A stretch of 64,000 nt of DNA. Origin: Luzula sylvatica. Lineage: Eukaryota; Streptophyta; Magnoliopsida; Poales; Juncaceae. A program made the translations under genes and the position numbers. Numbering within the stretch: position 1 is the first letter of the stretch; each line of letters opens with the position of its first letter. The stretch spans positions 21,340,414 through 21,404,413 of the forward strand of contig OX326958.1 in NCBI GenBank assembly GCA_946800325.1, written 5' to 3'. Below are positions 1-12,961 of this stretch, piece by piece. The notes under the pieces are model-generated. The model was given only the letters and a program-made list of their open reading frames with translations. It did no database searches and had not been told where the DNA came from.

Positions 1-999
1 TACGGAGAAAATGGCCATGATATGGGGAGTTTACCTTCTCGTCGCTCTCAGCCTGTGTTCTCAGACGATTTGCCGCCGATTTCCGAGTTGCGAGAAGAGA
101 TGAGTGCTGGCAGAGAAAGTGGCCAGGAGAAGGGTTTAACTTCTCGTTGCTCTCAAGACGTGTTCTGAGGCGTTTTATCGCCGCCCTCATTTGGGTTTCA
201 AAATTCTCCTTTGGCCGTGCGAGAGGGGAAGAGAAAGGGAATAAAGACTCAGAAGAACGAACATGAGAGAGAAAGAAAGTGAGCTGTAATGGATTTAATT
301 ACTGAAATATGTTTTAGAGGTAAATTTCCCTCCAATATTTTTGCTAATTAACATTGACAAAATAATTTTAGAGGGAAATTTCCCTCCAATATTTTTACTA
401 ATTAACATGAAAAGACAATTAGAGGGAAAATTCACATATTAGTTCTCATGAAGACTAAAATGATATATTAATTTCTACCTAAAAATTAATATATCTCAAA
501 TTAATTATGATTAGTATTAAATTAATTTATTGGGTTCACGATGTTAGGACAAAATATTGACGACTACATATTGTCTCCAAACCAATGGCGACCAAAAACT
601 TATTTTAGAGACGGACTACGTCGGTTCCTAAATTATTTTTTGTTGAATTGAATTAATACTTGTCTAAATTAATTATAATAGTATAAAATTAATGTATGAC
701 CATATATATATCACGCAAGGCATTCCATATAATTTACAACAATCAACGGCCAACTTTCGTCCCAATTATTTTTTATTTTATAAGTAACCTATTTTGAGAC
801 TATTGTTTGTCACAAAATGTACGGACTTAAAATCTTAATTTTCTTTTGTGACAACTGTAGTATCAAAACAAAATCTTTGTCCCAAGAAATATAACTGTTT
901 TGGGACAAAGCAAAATGTGCTCCTAATAACCAACATACAGAGACTAAATATACTTAGTCGCTAGGATTTTCGAAGCTAATGAGACTTTTTGTAGTAGTG
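1..999 (-). mobile_element. Terminal part of a CACTA (En/Spm-like) transposon, cut by the window edge
   Basis: Positions 985-999, read on the minus strand, begin CACTACTACAAAAA, the standard terminal inverted repeat of plant CACTA elements. Inside it are short motifs typical of a subterminal region, such as GTCCC and GGGAC stretches at about 750-910. The other end lies outside the window, so the element cannot be closed and no transposase is visible. The three bases after the terminus (1000-1002, ATA) are the candidate target duplication. Positions 1-300 are less AT-rich and show no convincing coding frame; they may be interior CACTA sequence or something older. The terminus sits exactly where homology to the second tandem copy begins. 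Confidence 0.6.
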
Positions 1000-1002
1000 A
1001 TA

Positions 1003-1480
1003 GCTGAAAAATAAACAACCATAGCTGAAAAAGAAATGATTTAATGATAAATATCTCAGGGGCAAAATCGTAAATACTGAAAAAACTGAAATACTCACCT
1101 CAAAATGGTGGTTCTGAGTCCTACTTCATATTCACGCCGACAATCATAGCTGAAAATAAATGATACAATCAGAAATATCTCAGGGGCAAAATCGTAAATA
1201 CTAAAAAAATTGAAATACTCGTCACAAAATGGTGGTTCCGAGTCCTAATTCATATTCACGCCGACAATCATAGCTGAAAAATAAATGATACAATCATAAA
1301 TAATCAGGGGTAAAATCGTAAATACTGAAAAAATGAAATACTCACCACAAAATGGTGGGGTTCCGAGTCCTACTTCATATTCGCACCAATAATCATAGCT
1401 GAAAATTAAATGATATAGTCATAAATATCTCAGGGGCATAATCGTAAATTCCGAAAACAACTGAAATACTCACAACAAAA
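1003..1480. repeat. Tandem repeat, about four units of ~128 bp (copy 1)
   Basis: Units share the phrases atagctgaaaa, ctcaggggcaaaatcgtaa and caaaatggtggttccgagtc. The units differ by small substitutions and indels. This block starts the tandemly duplicated segment and recurs at 41494-42150. Confidence 0.85.
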
Positions 1481-2880
1481 AACTGAAATATCTCTCTTAT
1501 ATTGCTGTTTCAAAATCTGCAGATTTATTCATAGCATGCCTAAACGAAAAGAAGACACAAAAAAAGGATGTAAATAGAAATACGATAATTTAAGGATATA
1601 TATGAAATAAAAATGCATACCTGTCGCTTCAATCTTTCAATTTAAATTTGTACACATACAAAAGGGCATAAATGTAATTTCAAGTAAATTACCTCTTTGA
1701 ATGTAGAGGGAGGGAATTGCTTAGAAAATTGAAAAATAAGTTTCGGTGAGAATGAATTGCATGTATACAAATATAAAATGGATCCATATTGTTTGTCTAC
1801 AATATTTGCAGTTGAATGTAAACATACATGTAATTTACCAAAATACCCTTCATCAATGAGGGTTTTGAGTTTAGGAAAACAAAGATTATTTGTTAATGAT
1901 GACATGCTTATTTGGGTTTTATCGAAGAAGGGCCAAAAATTTCGGTCCATCGACCTTCAAGAATCGACATCATAAAATTTGCATCAATCCTGAAGTTACA
2001 TGGAAATCAAATTACCGTTTATCTACTTCATGAAATTAGAGTATGAATTTGGTAGGATGAAATTACATTGTTACCCTCAAATTATTGTAGAGAGAAAACA
2101 TTTCTTTTGCTTGGCCTTGTCGAGCAGTTTCATTCCACTCAACCATGGAAGTCGCGAATTGACTATTCCATCCAATGCTTGATCTGTCTCCTCCTTCAAT
2201 TCGGCTGAAATGAAAATCGAACATTGGTACAAATTTGGTCAAGTATTTTTTCAGACTTGGAATCAAACCATTCTGTTATCGATGAAAATATTTTCAGTTC
2301 AAGATCTAACAATTTCATGAAGAGAGGCATTGCTCAAAGTGGCTTTCTGTCAAAACATGCAAAACAATCAAAATCGCACAATTGTAATAGTTCTGAACAA
2401 TATGTTCAGACCAAAAAAATAGGAAAGAATATTGGTATATTGAGGAAATCATTTCTAAAAGAATATACTAAATAAGGAATATATATAAATTAGATACTTA
2501 TTAACTGATTGACAAATTTATCATATATATGAACTTGAAAAATGCTATTCGAGTCCTGCGATAAACATCCATTGTACTTGCCGATTGTTTAACATCAAAG
2601 GCATTGTCCTCATATTTTCTTCCTAAGCAGGAAAAAAATCACTCATTTCAAATTTTAAAAAACAAATTGTCCCAAAAAGTTCAAATATGTACGACAGATT
2701 TGGAATGAATCTAATCATGATGCAAATTTCTTCAACAAATTCTCGTAAATGCATTCTAATATATATTTCTTTAACATGCATATTCGTTTTCTGTCAAAAA
2801 TATGAGTAGGCATTTCATCAAACACATAGTAGGCGTGATCTATAAATAACTAAAAAGTCTTTAAAACTATTTTGTATCAA
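1481..2880. other. Duplicated spacer without a recognisable gene
   Basis: AT-rich sequence repeated almost unchanged at about 42150-43560. Short open frames of 60-102 codons occur on both strands, overlap each other and resemble nothing I know. They are equally preserved in both copies because the duplication is recent. I see no gene. Confidence 0.6.
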
Positions 2881-4660
2881 ATACTGACATCGAACGATTC
2901 ATTCAATCCCGTAAAAGATTATGAGGGATCATGACTATAGCCTGAAATCACGCATTATGTCATACCAATCTCGACGATTGTGGACATGGAAGGCATTTCC
3001 ACGACTTAAATATTATGAGGGATCATGACTTTCATGTTTATATACGTGACATAATCGTATTATATCACTATCATAAGATTTGATTGATCATTAACCTTTA
3101 ATAATCATTTCATATGCAAGTATGAGTGATGCCGATTCTATCGATATAAATAACTTAAATTTTCGAGTCTCGTAGTCAAAGTTATCGCGAAAACAAAACA
3201 GCATTCTGCCAACCAGGGGCAGTTCGTTCGAACGAACTGTCAGTCCGTTCGAACGAACTTTTACTGTCTTTCAAGACCACTGGTGGCATCCCCGCATCCC
3301 CGCATCCCCGTGGGTCCGTTCCAACGGACCGGGCCTGTCCGTTCGAACGAACTGGGCCCTGGAGGCCCCGAAAACTCTGCTTTCATGCAGTTTTTCGCCG
3401 TTTTTCCGTTTTCGCTCGTTTCCAAAACGATAACTCATGAAACTTTTTCACGATCATTCCTAGATACTCTCAATCGGCTCATGATTGATCTCTAGTGAAT
3501 TCCACTTGTGATTTTAACGAAAAATTAAACTTCTAAATATCCAGCATCATGCAAACGGATACAAACTTTGATAACCCGTGCGTATATCGAATATACGACT
3601 ATGGTTCGACCCTCAAATCTCAGCGCTTGCTCTGATACCACTGCTGGGAATTATCCCATCCCCGGGCCCGCGCAGCGGATTTGTAGGTCCGATCCGGTTC
3701 CCAAATCCCGAGATCAGGCTTCGATATCGAGGGTACGATGCAAAGTAGGATAGATGATACCAGCGTGAAATTGATCACGCACGACGGGTTGATCGCTCAC
3801 ATCCTTCTCTTCTTTGGTGTCATGTTGGTGTAGCCCGTGTGTCCCATACCACACGTCTCCCACCGTCTTGACACGTCTCCGGTTGTCTTCGTGCGTCCCA
3901 TGTCCACACGCTTCCACAGCCTTTTGCTCCTTCGGTTTGATCACAACGAAGAGCCACAAGTGTCGCTTCTCTATCCGTATCCACCGTGAGTCGTAGCACG
4001 TCGGTCGCGGATGCACCTGCCTAGACGATGCACCGGCGAACTTGCATTATTGCTTTCGATTCTTTAGACAGAGAAAACTCTTTTCTCGTCTTTTCTCTTT
4101 CTCTCTTTCTTCACAATCTTTCAACTCCTTGATAGAATGATAGACTGGATTGGACTGAATAGAGGAGAGAGAAATATCCAATTTATACTAAATATGATAA
4201 GGATTTGGTGAAAGGTTGTGTATATACAATATACACTTCCAGCACCATGTTCGTCCGAATGCAACATGCAGTTCGTTCGAACGCACAGCTTCTGTCATGA
4301 GAATGTATAAAACACCTTTTTATACCCGAAGAGGTCCGTTCGAACGAACACCATGGTTCGTTCGAACGTATACTTTCTGTCTCATTTATGTGTTAATTCC
4401 ATAATTACAATCGTAGTCATCCGTTCGAACGAACACCAATGTTGGTTCGAACGAACCACTCCCTGGAATGAATATGTGTAAAACCATTGTACACTCGTGC
4501 CGGTCCGTTCGAACGGACCCGACGGTTAGTTCGAACAAACCACTCTCTGGAACTTAACTTTGCACAATCCTATCATGCATTTAATCAACCCATGAACATT
4601 CATGTTCATATATCCTTATATGTACACTTTTACGGTTGATCAGAAACTGTATTTCTTTCA
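2880..4660 (-). mobile_element. Partial LTR retrotransposon: 5' LTR plus leader (copy 1)
   Basis: The LTR spans 3642-4660. It reads TGCTGGG at the left and ends ATTTCTTTCA at the right, so it has TG...CA ends. Just left of it, 3629-3640 is the reverse complement of TGGTATCAGAGC, the initiator-tRNA-Met primer-binding site common in plant LTR elements. The element is therefore on the minus strand with its internal region running leftwards. The leader has no gag or pol frame and dissolves near 2880, and no second LTR was found. The LTR matches the solo LTR at 46654-47746 over its first ~400 bp and its last ~15 bp, so they are one family. Several GTTCGAAC palindromes occur in both leader and LTR. 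Confidence 0.75.
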
Positions 4661-5801
4661 TGTACCTATCATATAAATTGTTCATATAATGAGTACATAG
4701 GTTCTATAATATAAATATGTTGGCATTACGTATATCATTAATTGTATAGTTGTTTGGACATCGTAATAATACGTGATTACGATAGTAAAATTGTCAAACT
4801 AAAATAATACAATTGTAAAACGTCTAGTCATATATAGAGATGCCAATGTTGGTGGATGGACCTGTCTGAGGTAATATTAAAGATTATATAGATAATCATG
4901 TTTCTGTGATAATGGGCATGAGATGTTAAGTGTGGAATATAAATGTGTAGAGGAGATTATATATCGGATTGACCATCTTATGATAATATACATGGTTTAA
5001 CTATTATTTATATTTTTTTATCAGTTTTTAAACTTGAGGTTATTAGTGATTCCTCGTATGTGAATCATAATATTGTATATATTTTTTATTGTCCGTAAAG
5101 GAATAACATAGAACGTCGTTGGGTATTATCATAAGCATATCGTAGGATATGTGTAACCAAGATTAGTGTCCCGTTCTATAAGAAGGAGATATCACTCGGG
5201 GAGGCCTCATCATCTCGAAAGGATGATTATTATCATTCATTTGATCAACAATATCTTCTAGAACGAATGAAATAGTTACTTATTATTTCACTTCGGTTTT
5301 ATTATCACAATCATATTAATTTAACCTAAGTAATCATGACGCTTGTCTAGAATCTAATCATGATCAATGGATTACTTAATTCACTGTTAGCATTAAATGA
5401 ACCTATACGATCACACGACGAGTTAAGTTTAATCGCACATGAAATCTACAAAAATATTGAGTGTATGAGATATACATAATTAAATAGATGAGATTTAAAT
5501 ATTGGATATTTATATAATTGTACATTACGTGAAGATAGAAAACTGGAACTAGCTAGGGCTAACATACCTATGTCGCGAACAAGATTTGGTTGAGTGTGTT
5601 TTCGCTTGATCTTATTCATTTAAAGCCCTATATAAGTCTCCTAAGTTATATAAGAAAACGATAATCAGATTATGGGCATCTTCTTTAAAGGGTTAGAGAG
5701 TGAAAAGAGAAAAAAGACAAGTCTAGAGTTTCATCCTCTGGGAGATATAACGCAAGTTGATTAAGAATTTGTGTTAATCACTGAGTGAACTTTCCACAAT
5801 G
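4661..5801. other. Spacer with no gene seen (copy 1)
   Basis: AT-rich sequence. Positions 4661-4842 are absent from copy 2 because of a deletion; the rest recurs there. Stretches such as 5150-5300 and 5560-5800 look like old LTR or leader sequence, but I cannot assign them. Confidence 0.5.
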
Positions 5802-5809
5802 GGGATAAC

Positions 5810-6286
5810 CTATGTTGCGCGGATACTTCAAAAATCAAGCAGTATCGTATCGGATGCCGTATCGAATACCGATACTCGTCGGATACGTATCGGATACTCC
5901 ACGTGGCGTATCCGAATATTTTATTTCAAAATAATAGCGGATACTTTTCGGATATTTGTCGGATACTTCTAACGTATACAAAAATAAAGTTGAAAAATAA
6001 AAATAAAATTTGAAATCGAAATAAATGAGTAATACGTATAAATAAATAACTGAATAAAATAGATATTTACTTAATGAGAAGTTATTTCTGCTAAAACGAA
6101 CTTTTAGGATATTTTATGTCAAATATATACTATATAAAATATTAACGATATAAATTATAATTAATAAAATAATAAAATATTATATATAATGACCGTATCG
6201 TATCCTATGTATTTTCGAAAACTGCCGTATCGCCGTATCCGTATCGTGTCGGATACGATACTCGTATCCGTATCCGTGCAACATAG
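5810..6286. mobile_element. Non-autonomous hAT-like MITE built of GGATAC motifs (copy 1)
   Basis: The termini are inverted: CTATGTTGCGCGGATAC on the left and GTATCCGTGCAACATAG on the right. It is flanked by a perfect 8-bp target duplication GGGATAAC at 5802-5809 and 6287-6294, the length expected of hAT transposition. Both arms are rich in GGATAC and its complement; the centre is AT-rich and non-coding. An independent insertion at 34359-34905 has its own different 8-bp duplication, and the duplicated copy is at 46064-46540. Confidence 0.85.
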
Positions 6287-6294
6287 GGGATAAC

Positions 6295-7431
6295 TAGTGG
6301 AGAAATTCTTTGGGAAGAAACTCTACGGGATCGAACCAGATTATTGAAGAATGACCAATAATTAGGTAGTTCAAGGACAGATTTACAGAGACTACCCTAA
6401 GGGGTTAAGCGATTTTGTACAAACCAAGGTATTGATCCTTCATCTTCCTTACGCGCGTTACACGAAAACGTGAATCCTAGGGTAGGGAATCAATGTGTTT
6501 GGTTGCATATATATCGTACATGAGTGTGATTACCTACCAATCCTAGGATAGGGAATCGATGTATTGATACAAAATAGTTTCTGTAACTTTTGTGAAGATA
6601 TCATGTACGAAAATGTAATGCAAAATAAAGCATATTTATTATTTCAATAATTAAATTTTAAGTATTATCTTTTTTAAAACATAATAGTAAGAATATTATA
6701 CAATACTAATTATGTTATATTTTTGTTTTTGTTTAAACAACTATAATATTAAATTAAAAAAAAGTAATATACATGAAAACTAATAAGTTATCAATCAAAA
6801 CATAATTAACTTCTTAAACTTATAAACATGTATCAATTACTATTGTTATTTTTAAAGTTGTAAATTTAAATATACTATGTAATGTTGAATAATTTTTAAT
6901 TATGTATGTTCAATTAAAATTTTATATTATTATTTGTAATGTTTTTCACTATTAAATGTGCTATTGTGTATAATTGTCAGTCTTTTGGATCAATATCACT
7001 CTAAGCCCGGCCCACATGCAGTTAGGAGGATTGACCACAATCTAAGCGGTACCACCCATCCTACGTGTATACCTATAGAGGGCCATCCGTCCATCAGCCG
7101 CCCGAAAAGGAATTGCAGTGACCTTGAATATGAATCCTACAACGATAAAGAGAATGCCCATCAAAATACCACTAGATCGAGCACCAGTGATTTCGTATCC
7201 GGTCAAAATCTTGGGTAATTGTTCGAAGTGGGTAGCTCCAGTAGACCCATAGATCATGGAACAAATAGGGTGGGTAGGCCCAACCACTAGACTGTAAATT
7301 CCAGCAGGTTTGACTACTTCTAAGTCAACCAATAGGCAAGCGAATGTTTCTGGAGGTCTCTAATGTGGTCATTTGCCCACTGCTTGCCTCATAACTCGTA
7401 CTCAGTCTTACTCGTTAGTTCACTCAGCGAC
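6295..7431. other. Spacer containing the nad2-like fragment (copy 1)
   Basis: Positions 6380-6560 contain a partly repeated phrase around cctagg.tagggaatc. Positions 6600-6960 are almost pure AT with no frame. Positions 6960-7380 are richer in GC and hold the mitochondrial-like fragment; its flanks may also be organellar, but I cannot identify them. Confidence 0.5.
7100..7265 (-). pseudogene. nad2: Fragment of mitochondrial nad2 in nuclear DNA (copy 1)
   Basis: Read on the minus strand, about 53 codons match plant mitochondrial NADH dehydrogenase subunit 2 as I know it: CSMIYGSTGATHF, then KILTGYEITGARSSG, then FKVTAIPF. Both edges break off abruptly, at about 7104 and 7263, into unrelated sequence. 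Nad2 is a membrane subunit of respiratory complex I encoded in plant mitochondria with group II introns. A short piece between nuclear repeats is best read as a NUMT (mitochondrial DNA inserted in the nucleus) and cannot be functional. Plastid NdhB was considered but fits less well. The duplicate is at 48456-48615. Confidence 0.75.
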
Positions 7432-8600
7432 TGAAGGAAATGCAGTTTCACATCTACGGTAAAATCGTACGTATAAGGATATATGAACATGATAGTTCAT
7501 AGAAATATAACATGTCTATTAGATGCACATATGTATATATGATATACATAATTAGATTGATAAGATAAGATTTTAGGAAAAATCTGTTTGGAATATTTTT
7601 ACTAAAACGGACATAACTTTCGCATACGAATACTGATTTGGATGATTCAACTCTCATAAGTTAGATAATTGGATTATCTACAACTTTCATTCAGTGGAAA
7701 AACATTTGAATAACGTAGGACGTTCATTCTAATGAAATACACGAAATGTTGCGGCAGTTCGACGAAAGGACGCGAACGTTTACTAAAACTAGCATAACTT
7801 TAGGACTGGATATCCTAATTGGATAAACTCGGATTTGTTAGAAAGGTGATAAGATCATCTAGAAGTTTCGTTCAGAAAGTTCCTGTTAATTACGGACCTA
7901 AGTCGGTCGAAATTCCAGTTTAGTGAAAGTGTGTCTCCTGATTCTGCAAGAGACACGTATTTTGATCAAATCTTCTAGAAACTTGTCCTTTCATGCATAT
8001 AAAAGTATCATTTGATTGATTAAAGAGTGTCTATTTACTGGTGAAGGAATACGAGTTATTCTATAAATAGGACCCTAATCTCACTCAATCAAATAAATCT
8101 AAGCAACCATTATTTCTACTAATTAATCCAGTAATTAAGAGAGAGAAAAGTTCGCCGGAATTCTCCATTGATTCCGGCAAGAGTTTAAGCAAGAGTGATT
8201 ACGAGGCGTCTAAGTAGTTTCGTGATTATCTGACGACTCCCGTTTCGCGGTGGATACGAGTAGAGGTACGTATACGTTTGCGTACTAACGAGTTAAGTTC
8301 ATCAACCGACGAGAAGACGAACGGAGAAAGACGACCGGTTTGGGCGTGGGACGAACCGGTACGAGCGAAAAGGTGCGAACGAAAAGGTGCGACGTGAACG
8401 GAAGTGAAGGCTTCGCAGCGACAAACCCTTCGTAAGCGATCAATTTCGCTTGGTACAAATATTACGTTTATTAGATTTACGTTATATTAGTTATAGGCAA
8501 TTTGATAAACAAATCGTAGATGAGATCTCGGGGATTTGTACTCCGTCGAGTCCAATAATTATCCGCTGCGCGGACTCGATGGAGTGTAGATAACCTAACA
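7432..8600 (-). mobile_element. Solo LTR, same family as 46654-47746 (copy 1)
   Basis: It starts TGAAGGAAATGCAGTT, the reverse complement of the right end of the 46654-47746 solo LTR, and ends GTAGATAACCTAACA after a CCGCTGCGCGG core also shared with that LTR. The length is 1169 bp in both copies. The flanks are GCGAC (7427-7431) and GCCAC (8601-8605), a 5-bp target duplication with one mismatch. Both copies share that mismatch, so the insertion predates the duplication. No internal region remains, as expected after LTR-LTR recombination. Confidence 0.8.
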
Positions 8601-8673
8601 GCCACCTCATAAGTACTCTCACGTGTCTATTATGGCCGACTCAACTGATGCGGAAATGTATTATACTTTATAT

Positions 8674-9574
8674 CAGTGTTTTAAATTGCGGCGATATTGC
8701 GGATATTGCGGGTTGAGATTTAGAATCGCTATATCGCAATGAAGTATTGCGAAAATATCATTTTTTGAGAAATTGCGGATATTGCGGCGAGACTGCGGCG
8801 AAATATCAATAATATTGCGTCCATCTCGGGTCAAATATTGCGGATAATATTCAAATTGTTGTAATTTTCTCATCCTTCCACCAAATTACATGAAATTTAT
8901 ATCGAAATCGCTCGTCTCGACGGGAGGAATGCAGTGATGGGATTGAATTTGTGAAATTTTGTCTTTTACCCTGAATTAAACACAAAACACACATTAAAGT
9001 AATTTTATCGAGAATTATTTAATATAAATATTAAAACATAAATTTTGTGATTATTTAATAATTAGTTTCCATGTTTTATTATCAAAATATTTGATAAAAT
9101 ATTCTCATAACATAGATAACTTCTAAAATGTGTCATTTTCATCTATAAATGTATAAATTTAGTAATTTTCATTGTATTTCATTGATGTTTCGATTTAAAA
9201 TTGAGTTATAGTGTTTTGATATTTTTAGGATGTCGACAAAAAAATTCTTCAACATAATACAATTCCAAAGATCCCGTATAATTGCCATTTTAATGGAAAT
9301 TTTATGATCAACTTTTATTTACACTGAAAAGGTTCCTGGACAATGAATTTTTTTATTTTTTTTAGAAGAAAATTATAAAGGAAATTTTACGAAATTAATG
9401 GTGATAAAAAATATTGTGCAAAATATATTTAAACAAACTATTATTTTTACATAATTTAATATCGCAACGACTGTCCGCAATAAGGTCATTGCGCCGCAAT
9501 TGCGCCCGCAAACGCAATCTGCTGCAAAAAAGACCCGACCGCAATGGACCGCAATATCGCAATTTAAAACATTG
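8674..9574. mobile_element. Non-autonomous hAT element rich in ATTGCGG motifs (copy 1)
   Basis: The ends are CAGTGTTTTAAATTGCGG and its near complement ending AATTTAAAACATTG, in inverted orientation. The flanks CTTTATAT (8666-8673) and CTATATAT (9575-9582) form an 8-bp target duplication with one mismatch, and the CA-starting termini fit the hAT superfamily. The arms carry many ATTGCGG repeats. The interior is AT-rich with no transposase. The duplicate, also 901 bp, is at 50020-50920. Confidence 0.8.
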
Positions 9575-9582
9575 CTATATAT

Positions 9583-11392
9583 ATTACTTACTAGAAGGAC
9601 TCGCACGCAAATTGTGCACGATTTTTTTTTCACTTTAAGATATGTTTCTTTCATAGCTGAGTTTATATATAGGTATATTTCCAATGAAGTGTGCATGATG
9701 TAGTCATTTTCTAAGGTTTTTTTATTTATGAATGTTTAATTTTTTGAATCATCGATATGTGATATAAAAGTTTGAGCTTCTGATGAGTTTGATTTGTTTT
9801 ATGTTTGTTTAATTAACAAGAATATTGGAGAGAAACGGGTGGTGAAATATATCCGGATATATTCTTGACAATTATATTAATTCATTAGGTGGTATCCTCG
9901 CTCCGCTTGGGCGCATTTTTTTCTTTGATTTTTATCCACAACATACATTTTTGAAGTATTATAACCTTTTGGTTAACATTCTAAAAAATATATTTTTGTA
10001 TGTAAGATATTAATTTTCGGTTATGTTTTATGTCTTTTACATCTTTGATATATCATTTTGAAATACAATAATGTCTGGTTACACCTTCTTAAAATATTTT
10101 TTGAGACGTACAATATAATTTTGTAGATGTACAATATCCGTCCCATTTACATTCCTAGGGCTTGTAATTTATTTTATAAAATATAAAATGTGATTTGTTA
10201 CGTGATTCGTTATGTAAATGATGCTACAAAAATCTAAATATTAGATGTATAACGGGGTAAATATGTGATTTGTTACACTATAATTTATTTTATAGAATAT
10301 AAAAATACGACCCAATATACACGATTCGTTATATAAATGATGTTACCAAAGTATAAAAATTAGATGTATAACGGGTCAGATCATTTCTTTTATAAAACAT
10401 AAAAATATTATCCGTATTTGTATCCGTATCAAAAAAACAAAAAAAAAATATGTTCCTTATATGGTATCTAATATCCGACCCATTTACACACCTAATAATG
10501 GGGCATATAATTAATTTTATAGAACATAAAATGTGACTTGTTATGCGATTTGTTACAGAAACGATGGTACAAAAAATAAAAAAAATTAGAGATATAACGG
10601 TCGGATAATTTATTTTATAGAACATAAAATATGACTCGTTCGTTACTCAATTCACTATGGAAATTATGTACAAAAATCAGAAATGTAGACCGGTGGAAGC
10701 TAAGGAGCATTCCCTGAACATGTAAATTAGTATATGGTTAATTTTTCGTATGGAGTTCGGCGCACAAATCCATGTGTATTCGAAAAATTATACTTCAGTG
10801 CACATACCCGTGCACCATATGTATTTGAAGAATTATAGTGCTCCAAATGATCATAGCCCTTGGATCTTCAAAATGGATAGCTCGGATTATTGGGTGATGT
10901 GTACATTATGGTGAAAGAAAAAAAATGCAAATATTATATATAAGTATAGATGTGCACTTAGTACATAGGTTGTGTGGTTCATTACTTCTATATTAACAAC
11001 AATAATATATTTCATGTTATGTTTTTTTAGTAAAATTGTGTTATATATCATATATTATTATACAATTATACTAATATATGCATTAATATTTGATAACAAA
11101 GAAAATTTACAATAACATAAAATAATCGAAAAATGTACACTAGATTATACATCAATGAGTTCTAATAAAATGATGACATAATTTTATTTTGATATATTAT
11201 TGTCATTATCTTCATAAAAATAATACTTTGTATTAAAACGAAAAAAAAACATAATTATTATACACTCGACGGAGCATTATCCTAGTAAATATAATTGTTG
11301 ATTGATTTTCTATCAATTCCTTTACATTAACAAACACTATTTACAAGCTACAAAGAAAATACACAATAAATATCACATTGAAAGAAACCGCC
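9583..11392. repeat. 3' flank of the kinase pseudogene with degenerate ~100-150 bp tandem repeats at 10150-10690
   Basis: From about 10150 to 10690 a unit recurs roughly five times. It contains ttttataaaacataaaa, a variant of gtgatttgttacg, tgatgctacaaaaa and agatgtataacggg. The rest is AT-rich without a recognisable gene. The block is shared with copy 2 at about 51500-52040. Confidence 0.7.
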
Positions 11393-12118
11393 TTACCTCC
11401 CATCCTGAAGAATTGAGTTCATCGATATATCTGCTGAATAAGAATTTGTTTCACCAGTTACACTGTTTTTAAAAGGTTCTTCACCAGATTTATTTCCTTC
11501 TGTGGTAGAATTTTCATTTGTTATGTCTTTAAACTGGTGTCCTGTGAGATAACTTGGTTTGGAAGTTACTTCATTAACTTCCACATCTCCGGTTATCATC
11601 GTCACAACTCTTGACATGGAAGGGCGTAAGTGGGGAGATCCTTGGGTGCATAGAAATGAAATGCTGATCATTTTTAGAACTTGGTCTTCATTGAATGAAC
11701 CAAGATTTTCATCTACGATACTAAGTGCATTCTTATTCTCGTATAAACTCCATGCCTGGAATATATTTGAGAGAGAGTAAGCGATTTATGATGTATGCCC
11801 TTAAATTATGGTTCTCTAAAAGAAAATATGGTTTTGCTTCCACCTGATTCTAGAATGGCTTGCTGGCCAATAAAAGAAAAATAAAATGAAAATATACTTC
11901 ATCGGGTTCAACAAATTTACCCATTCTAGAAGATAGACTTCCTCGAGGTCTAGTGTTGAATCGGCGTTTGGCCGACCTGCTATGGTCTCCAACAGAAGAA
12001 CACCAAATGCGAAAACATCTACCTTTTCAGTTATATGGCCTCTCATTGCATACTCTGGCGCAACATACCCTCTATCAAGTATGACAAAACAAATTGAGAA
12101 AAAAAATTAGTCCTTTCA

Positions 12119-12439
<321 letters not shown>

Positions 12440-12961
12440 TTATTCTAATGTTTTGGGTACAGTTCTTGGGACATCCTTCGTGAAGGTTTTCGCACTTACG
12501 ACATGCCTTATTTTTAGATTAATTTTAATTTTCACTATTTCTTCTTGGTTTTTGTGTTTAATTGCTCAATTGAAGATAGGTTTAGGCAAATTTATGAATT
12601 TATGACTAATTAAGGCTGAACTGAGGCAAATTTGGGTAAACCGCCCTTATTTGTTCAATTTAGGATTTAGGGTCTGATGCGACTTAATTGGGCGTAGTTG
12701 TGAATTTGGAAATATACTAATTAAAATGGTAGCTTTTGCTTAATACGTACTGAAAATAGCTTGATCGAGACTTCTATTCTCCAAATATTCATAAACCAAA
12801 AGTCGTTTCTTTCCCGTAATGCAGCAACCATATAATTTAACTAGGTTTCTATGTTGGACAGCAGATATTGTTGCTATTTCTGTCATGAATTCGTGTTTTC
12901 CTTGGTGTGAGGTCGCCGATAATTGCTTCACTGCAATTTCTCTCCCATCCAACAATCGACC

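Noticed and set aside
1003..1480. A CRISPR-like repeat array
   Set aside because: Units are ~128-bp tandem copies without separate spacers, in a plant nuclear context.
1642..1950. A 102-codon minus-strand frame preserved identically at 42315-42623
   Set aside because: Identity is expected from the recent segmental duplication. Overlapping plus-strand frames are equally preserved and no family is recognisable.
3714..4016. A 100-codon minus-strand frame, also at 44385-44687
   Set aside because: It lies wholly inside the LTR, which is non-coding in this position; its preservation reflects the duplication.
7100..7265. Plastid ndhB origin of the fragment
   Set aside because: The phrases CSMIYGSTGATHF and KILTGYEITGARSSG fit mitochondrial nad2 better as I know the two proteins.
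11816..12046. A separate short kinase-like gene
   Set aside because: It is exon 24 of the kinase gene read through into its intron, one of 25 exons rather than an independent gene.
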